Source: Oncomelania hupensis
Lineage: Eukaryota > Mollusca > Gastropoda > Littorinimorpha > Pomatiopsidae
Assembly: GCA_036898135.1 (NCBI GenBank)
Contig: JBAHVR010000275.1
Coordinates: 248,001-312,000 of the forward strand
Direction of reading: 5' to 3'
Length of the DNA: 64,000 nt
The stretch's first letter is position 1; the number at the start of each line of letters is the position of its first letter. The translations under genes and the position numbers were made by a program. Of the stretch, positions 32,735 through 64,000 are shown one piece after another. A model generated the notes under the pieces. That model had not been told where the DNA came from and searched no databases. It saw nothing but the letters and a program-made list of their open reading frames with translations.

Positions 32735-33480
32735 TGACTTGACTTGACTTGACTCGTTAAGACGTTTGAGGCCCACTGGGCCTGTTCGTCTCTCAAAAAA
32801 TAATAATACAGTGATCGTCCTAAGGATTTGCAAAACCGGTACGACGTCACAGTATGAGTAAACAAACCCACTCGAACGCAAACCGGTAGGCCAGTCACTG
32901 AAACCGTTATGACCCATAGCAAAGCTTAATAATGCGTTACTATTTTTGCCACCGAAAATCTGCAGACGAATGCAGTGATTAATTTATTGCTCACCGTAAA
33001 GCCTACTAACTATAAGTTACTGAAACGATGTTTGCCAAAAATAAAAGTGAAAAAAGAGATTTTTGCTTCTTCATTATTACTAGCCTATCTGCCACTGTCG
33101 CAATACAAACTGACAAGCACGAGGAAAGAAAAATTCGAAAAGTGCGTGAGTTTAATTTATCCGTATTCACGATAGCCTTGCACCGCCAATGTTATATCAT
33201 TCTGTATTAATTACCTCAAAGAATATGGCAAGGCTACTAAACGCATTCGCAGGCCTCTCGTCTACACTCCCTAAACACATAATCAGCGTGGCTGGCTGGC
33301 TGGCTCTTTCTCTCTCTCTCTCTCTCTTCATTTCTCTTGTTTTTCTTTCTCTTTTCCTTTATTTTTGAAACCAGTCAAACAAAATAAGAACCGGTAGGCA
33401 CTACCGGCTACTGATTTTTCAACTGGTATTTTTATTCTCAAACCGGTAAAATACTGGTAATTTCCGGTTAAATCCATCCC
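32735..33480. other. Intergenic DNA with a (GACTT)n-tailed unclassified repeat
   Basis: GACTTGACTTGACTTGACT at 32737 followed by GTTTGAGGCCCACTGGGCC resembles a retroelement tail in minus orientation. ACCGGTA/AACCGG motifs recur (32835, 33390-33465). A CT microsatellite lies near 33305-33328. No protein signature. Confidence 0.4.
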
Positions 33481-33524
33481 TGTAATAGTAACAACTTAGT
33501 AGTGCGCGTGGTGGCTTTAAGTTG

Positions 33525-34200
33525 CTAATGGTAACATGTTGGGTCGTAGAGGGTGGGAAGGGAGCGCCAGTGGCCGTGGAGGCGGGATTTGAAGGAATTC
33601 AGTGAGGGGGCAGATACAATGTTGTCTGGCAGGTTGTTCCAGGTGGTAGCGACTCTGTTGGAGAAAAAGTGTCCCCTTACGTTCAGCCGGAAGCTCTTCT
33701 TGCATAGTTTGAGCGAGTGGCCACGTAGCCTATGTTGTTCGCTGGGGTGCTCGAAATGTGGCCGTTGAGTATCAAACGAGTTATGGAGGTATTTGTACAC
33801 CTCGATCAAATCACCTCGGCAGCATCTGTGCTCCAAACAGGGCAGCCCCAATCTCCTCTGGGTAAGGCTTGTCCTTCAGCCAAGACAGCAACTTGGTCGC
33901 CCGTCTTTGAACGTCTTCGAGTTCGCAACAGAGCAGCTTTAACTGAGGATTCCACACACAATGACCGTATTCCAATACAGGGCGAACAAGACTCTTGTAT
34001 AGTTGTGCGAAGGTGCTTTCAGTCAAATAGTCAAATGAGCGTCTGATAATACCCATAGTCCTGTTGGCCTTTGCTGCTGACTGTGACACCTGCTGCTTGA
34101 AACTCAGTTTACTGTCAATTATCACGCCCAAGTCTCTCTCTGCCTCACTCTCTGCTTTAAGTCCCTGGTGGACATGTGGTACTTAGCATCAGATTTCTTG
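33525..34200 (-). mobile_element. CR1-like LINE 3' end, second family
   Basis: On the minus strand: LGVIIDSKLSFKQQV, ANRTMGIIRRSFDYL, LYKSLVRPVLEYGHCVWNPQ, then (after a frameshift near 33840) RGDLIEVYKYLHN, FSNRVATTWNNLPDNIVSAP, LNSFKSRLHGHW. This is the RT C-terminal domain of CR1-type LINEs. It is 5'-truncated. Confidence 0.82.
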
Positions 34201-34439
34201 ATTCCTAGTTTGAGGACACAGCACTATGATGCCATTTATTGTAGATTACGTAGGACGCACTACTAAAGTACTATACATACTACTACTAGGTGGAATGAAT
34301 TTATTGTTCATTTCCTATCACTACCGAACGACTAAACTTCAAGTGTTCGAGACACAGAAATAAAAAGAGTATCACTGACATTACCTATCAAAGTCAGAAC
34401 ATCTGTGCTTAATATCTCGTCAATCACAATTAAAAAAAA

Positions 34440-34630
34440 AAATCCAAGTTAACTAAACATTACCTCTCTGTCGGTGTTCTCCATCTTGGTTCTTGTTTCC
34501 CGTCGTTGGTCGTTGCACTGACGAGGCGAGATTGCGTTTTCCGAAGATCGAGATGCGCGCGCACATCTTACTTTATCTTGCTTATAGTGCAACGCGCCCC
34601 ACTGTATCTGCTTGTTTTGGGGTACTTATT
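34440..34630. promoter_or_regulatory. CpG-dense patch and possible 5' leader exon between the caspases
   Basis: This patch is much richer in CpG than its surroundings (GATGCGCGCGCAC, GCACTGACGAGGCGAG). On the minus strand it holds ATGGAGAACACCGACAGAGAG then donor GTAATG (34484-34464, MENTDRE). Joined to exon 1 of the minus caspase through AG at 30901 it would run into a stop, so it would act as a leader or upstream ORF. It could instead start an unrelated transcript. There is no direct promoter evidence. Confidence 0.3.
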
Positions 34631-34631
34631 T

Positions 34632-36202
34632 GGGATTTCCCGCAAGGCAAAAGCTAACAACAATATTCAATGAGGTGACATATAAAAATAGCAGAAGCGA
34701 TTGCTTTGAATTCGGTTTTTTGTTACTTCTGCTCTGGCAACATAAGAAACGGCTGCAGTTTTTGCTGTCGTTTGTGACGTATCAGAATAGTTTCCGAAAG
34801 CCAGGCAAGAAAGTCCCAAACCATGACGTCATCAAGTTATTGTGAGAATGTTACCAGAATGAGAAATAATAAATTTTGACGTCTAGAGGCCAAACCAAAT
34901 CGAGAATGACAATCCAAATTTCAGACCATTAATTACAATTTGATTAGATGAAATTATAATTATTGGTTTGTCAGCATAGAGCTTGTTCTTACATTAGAAT
35001 ATCTTTACAAATTTGATTCTTGTTGCCCTTGACTACACTTCCGTGTTATTTTTTTAAGTAGTAGTAGTAGTAGTGTAGGGACTAGATCATGGTGATCATT
35101 AAGCCTCACGGCTTATTTAATGTCCCATCTTTAGCACATATATTCCAGGTCTAATATAAGCCGGCTCAAGATGCTCAACTATCAAAATCATATTTTATAG
35201 ATTTTAAAATTTCTTGTTCATCAATAAGATTAACTTTCCCTTTTTTTTAGTAGACTGAGGGATGTAATGTTGATGCAAATTAACAGTTTCACCGTGCTAT
35301 GGTAGCATGCTCAATGCGCTCAACAAAAAAAAGAATGATAGGAAGGTGCAAGTATTAGTAGTGTTCTTTTTCCATTAGACATTCCATGTACAATAACTGA
35401 CTTAATTAGGATCAACGTACACTATAGCTGCTACTGTAGTAGGCCTACTGTAAGTACTGACTTTCTGTGTACAGGCTTGGAAAGTTCTGCAAAGGTAATT
35501 CTACTTACTATTTTTTTCAGTTTAGATCAATTCATTTGGGTCGTGTGGACATTTTAATTAGTGTCCCAGTTAATTTTGACAGGTTAATTTATATAATACT
35601 AGATAATTCATCAAATACACATTTTCAATCCCTGTTCAACTTCAATTAAGGAGGTTCCAAATTTCACAAGTTTTAACAGGTGCTGATAGTTTTTCAGTTG
35701 GGTGCAACTTTATTATACTCAAACAAGTTTTACATAGAGGTTAAGCTCCGCAGTTTTGGGTCAAATGTTTGTTAGTGGCATTTCTTGCTGGGTTTTCTTA
35801 GGTTTGAACAAATGTTTAAATTTAATATAATTATCAACTTTTGTTTATAATTTTAAATGCTTGTATTAAATCCCCTCTCTATCTTTTGAAATTTGGAATA
35901 TGAAAGATCCGGTCTTCACGGTCCTATGAAAAATGTTCTCTAGTATAGTCTGAAACCCTCATTATTTCTCAAGTATCATAATTAGAATAATCTTAAATGC
36001 TCAGTATTTATCAAGTATCATTACTAATTATACTAATTATAATTAGTAATGATACTTGAGAAATACTGACGGTTTCAGACTGTCCGAGAATGCATTTTCT
36101 TTTCCTACATTTAATGCAAACGACATGTATTTTATTAGACTGGAGAGATAATCTTAACCATTCTCTTTGTTTTTTTATTTTGTGAGGTGGAGAGTCACCA
36201 CC
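34632..36202. other. Upstream region of the + strand caspase
   Basis: AT-rich with no LINE or SINE recognised. It contains a near-perfect inverted repeat (35948-36080). Any 5' UTR exon of the caspase is not identifiable by eye. Confidence 0.4.
35948..36080. repeat. Inverted repeat (hairpin) upstream of caspase exon 1
   Basis: Arms at 36001-36032 and 36038-36069 (TCAGTATTT-TCAAGTATCA then TTACTAATTATA and its complement) differ at one position. An outer pair GTCTGAAAC / GTTTCAGAC lies at 35948-35956 and 36072-36080, with a second CTCAAGTATCAT block at about 35969. It may be a small MITE. Confidence 0.7.
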
Positions 36203-61691
<25,489 letters not shown>

Positions 61692-61791
61692 GTTTCAATG
61701 AATGAATGTATTATTGAATGAGTTATTATAAGGACTTGTTTGCTACTAGAGTTATTATGCTACAGCATCTGAGAGCAGTTAAGTGGTTATA

Positions 61792-62999
61792 CAGGGGCGT
61801 CGCACACAGGGGGCAGGGGGGGCACCTGCCCCCCAATAATTTGGCAAAAAAAAAAAAAAAGAAAGAGAGAGAGAGAAAGAAGAAAAGGGAAAGAAGAAGA
61901 AGAAGAAGATTTCAAACGATAGAGGAAGGCAGGAAGAATCAATAATTTAAAAAAAATCACCATATTTTTAAACCGTAGTGTAAAGGGCTAACGTACGAAA
62001 TAATATTACAATAATCTATTAGCATGTGCCTGTGTTTCACAACGAAATATTTCGTGGTGCTAACGCAATCACCGGGCAGCAGAGCTGGCTTTCGCTGTTT
62101 GAAAGAAGTGTCATTTCATCACGCAAAGAGCAAAATTAACAAAAAAATGGAATCGTCTGTTTTCCAGGTTTGTTGATATCAATTATTTACTTTAGTCTGT
62201 AAAATGAGTAAGGCAAGGGTGAATGTGCAAGTGTCAATAAATAGTTGAGGTGCGCGATATTTTTTAATTTAGATTTAGTTTGTTGATAGGCCTACACGTG
62301 CACGTGCTTTGATCGCAAAAGGGGAAAAAAAGGACCCGTTCGCTTTTCTGGGGACAGATAACGTGGGCTTGACTGCTTTGATTATTACACCCCCACCCCC
62401 CCCCATTATAGGTTTCACTTGGTTTGTTTGTTTGTTTGTTTGTTTTGTTTGTTTATGTGTCCGCGAATAGATCTCCGATGTTTGTGGACTGAACTAGCTG
62501 AGATTTTGTTCATGGACTACTAGTAAGATCATCTGTGATCACCAAGACAAAAGGCACTCAGACAGACAGTATTTTGCTTTAGAGAAACTGCGAGTAATAT
62601 ACGCCCTAGTAAAACAAATTGATCAATTGACTGATTTTCTGAAACTGGTAGTGGAAGTGTTTGGTCATTATATGTATGCAATATGCAAAACGACTTGTGA
62701 TTTATAGAGAAGACACAATTTCAACCTAGATGATCTTGCGGCAGGTAATTAATGTTCGTGTTTCCTGGTTTTAATCATTATCACATATCGCTAATCATGT
62801 ATTTGTAGTTTCTGGAAATGAATCTTGTATTTTCAGTAAAGAAGAACATAAATAATTAAATGTTTTTACTTTCAGTCTTTCAGTTGGATGAAGGTACGAG
62901 GATATATTACAGGGTGCGTCCCGCTTGTCAGCCCCCCCTCCCCCACCTCCCCGTCGACAGGGTTGCCCCCCCAATATTTTGGACCGTGCGACGCCCCTG
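61792..62999. mobile_element. Non-autonomous DNA transposon (1208 bp) with 14-bp terminal inverted repeats
   Basis: Left end CAGGGGCGTCGCAC and right end GTGCGACGCCCCTG are perfect inverted complements, flanked by the 5-bp repeat TTATA (61787-61791 and 63000-63004). Subterminal blocks also mirror each other (CCCCCCAATAATTTGG / CCCCCCAATATTTTGG). CAGGGGC-type ends are common in hAT elements, but those usually duplicate 8 bp, so the superfamily is uncertain. No transposase frame inside. It lies 100 bp after caspase exon 6. Confidence 0.82.
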
Positions 63000-63004
63000 T
63001 TATA

Positions 63005-64000
63005 GTGGAGTTTTCTTTCGTATGCTCTCTTTCTTTGCTCTCCTTCTTGCTCTTTTTGAGTTTTGTTTAACTTTTATTTTATATTTATTGAAAAACCACT
63101 TGCATCAAAAATAAAAAACAAACTATTTAAAAAGTTTTCAGATTTTTTAATAAGTGTGTGTAGACTTGTTTGGTAAATAGACAAACTGCCGAAATTTGAA
63201 GGTATTTAACAACTAGCTATAAAATGTCTGCCGGTCTTGTCAGTGATTATTCTCATATCTTTTTAGCAGGCCAGAGAACTCTGCAGATTTCCGAAAATTT
63301 TGATTGGCAATTCTGAAGGAGGAGAGGGAGGATTGGGGGTGGGGGTAGATACATTTGTTAAAGCATTGTTTTAGAAGTCTATAGGGGTGAGGGGGAGGGA
63401 GAGAAATACCTTTTTTTGACTCACATGCATAGCAATGTGAGTCTATGTACTCATTTCCCCCCCCCCCCCCCACCCCTTCCCTCCTCCAAAAAATAAAAAA
63501 CAAAAAACATTTTTTAAAAAGAATTTTGCAAATCTGTGCAAGATGAGTCCTAAATACGCTAGATCTACTTAATTGTCTCAGAGTATTGGTAAAGTGTCTC
63601 AGTGCGTTTTGAACAGGATGATACACTGTGCATACATGTACTTTATTATTGTTTTATTATTATTGTTATTGTTGTTATCGTTATTATTATTATTTCCTGT
63701 AACTGTTTTAGCGTTTTACATGTATTGATATGTTCTGAGACACCAATATGTTGTGATTTAAACTAGCTTTTTAATACAGTGACTTTCTATTTATTAGTAT
63801 CATTATTACTCAATAGTATGAGCCCCATTCTTTTCTCTTTTTTTTGTGTGTGGTTGAATGTTTTGCACATGACTGCTCAGCTGTTCGGTATTTATATCCG
63901 GGAAGTTGTCTCCCCTATGGGTATCCCCTGGGAAACCCGTTGTGCAGACGAGCAGACTAAATTAGAAGCAAGCGTCAACCGAAACTTCACTTTCACATAA
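63005..64000. other. Caspase intron 6 (window edge), nothing recognised
   Basis: AT-rich with a C tract (63457-63475) and short ATT runs (63646-63693). The p10 exons expected next are not found here. Confidence 0.5.

Noticed and set aside
34464..34484. MENTDRE as the coding first exon of the minus caspase
   Set aside because: Splicing to the AG before exon 1 gives a stop four codons later; kept only as a possible leader or upstream ORF.
61700..64000. p10 exons of the + strand caspase
   Set aside because: No SWR/GSWFIQ-like frame with splice sites was found in this stretch; they must lie to the right of the window if they exist.

Overview
This is a stretch of animal nuclear genome: genes are split by GT-AG introns, the DNA between exons is AT-rich and full of microsatellites, and there are many LINEs, SINEs, a Penelope-like element, a solo LTR and DNA-transposon remains. 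The mix of SINEs with tRNA-like heads, RTE-, CR1/jockey- and I/Nimb-like LINEs and a Penelope-like element, together with CARD caspases, fits a lophotrochozoan, most likely a mollusc (gastropod-like). The phylum is an inference.

Layout. (1) 178-3363, + strand: the last three coding exons of NAA38 (LSMD1, the Sm-like auxiliary subunit of the NatC N-terminal acetyltransferase). A CR1-like LINE lies antisense in the first visible intron. (2) 9966-30871, - strand: a complete eight-exon CARD-caspase gene (CARD, p20, linker, p10 and a long C-terminal tail). Its p20 exon has lost the catalytic Cys codon through a 4-nt deletion relative to its paralogue. (3) 30.9-36.2 kb: intergenic DNA between two head-to-head caspase genes, holding CR1-like LINE fragments and a CpG-dense promoter-like patch near 34.5 kb. 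(4) 36203-61691, + strand: the paralogous CARD-caspase gene with an intact QACQG active site. Six coding exons are visible and the p10 part lies beyond the right edge. (5) Its 18-kb intron 5 carries a Crypton-like tyrosine-recombinase exon (50.7-51.2 kb) and a nested transposon stack at 54.7-61.1 kb: an RTE-like LINE interrupted by a solo LTR and by an I/Nimb-like LINE, which is itself interrupted by a Penelope-like element.

Both caspases share exon phases and the same CARD/p20 architecture, so they are an inverted tandem duplication of one initiator-type (caspase-2/9-like) gene. NAA38 and the minus-strand caspase converge tail to tail. The rest of the window is repeats. A roughly 580-705 bp SINE-like family (seven copies) shares its 3' tail with the I/Nimb-like LINE. 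A tRNA-derived SINE family ends in a conserved tail. Several minisatellites sit directly on exon borders, one of which multiplies a real splice acceptor eleven-fold. No rRNA gene, functional tRNA gene, CRISPR array or bacterial operon is visible.
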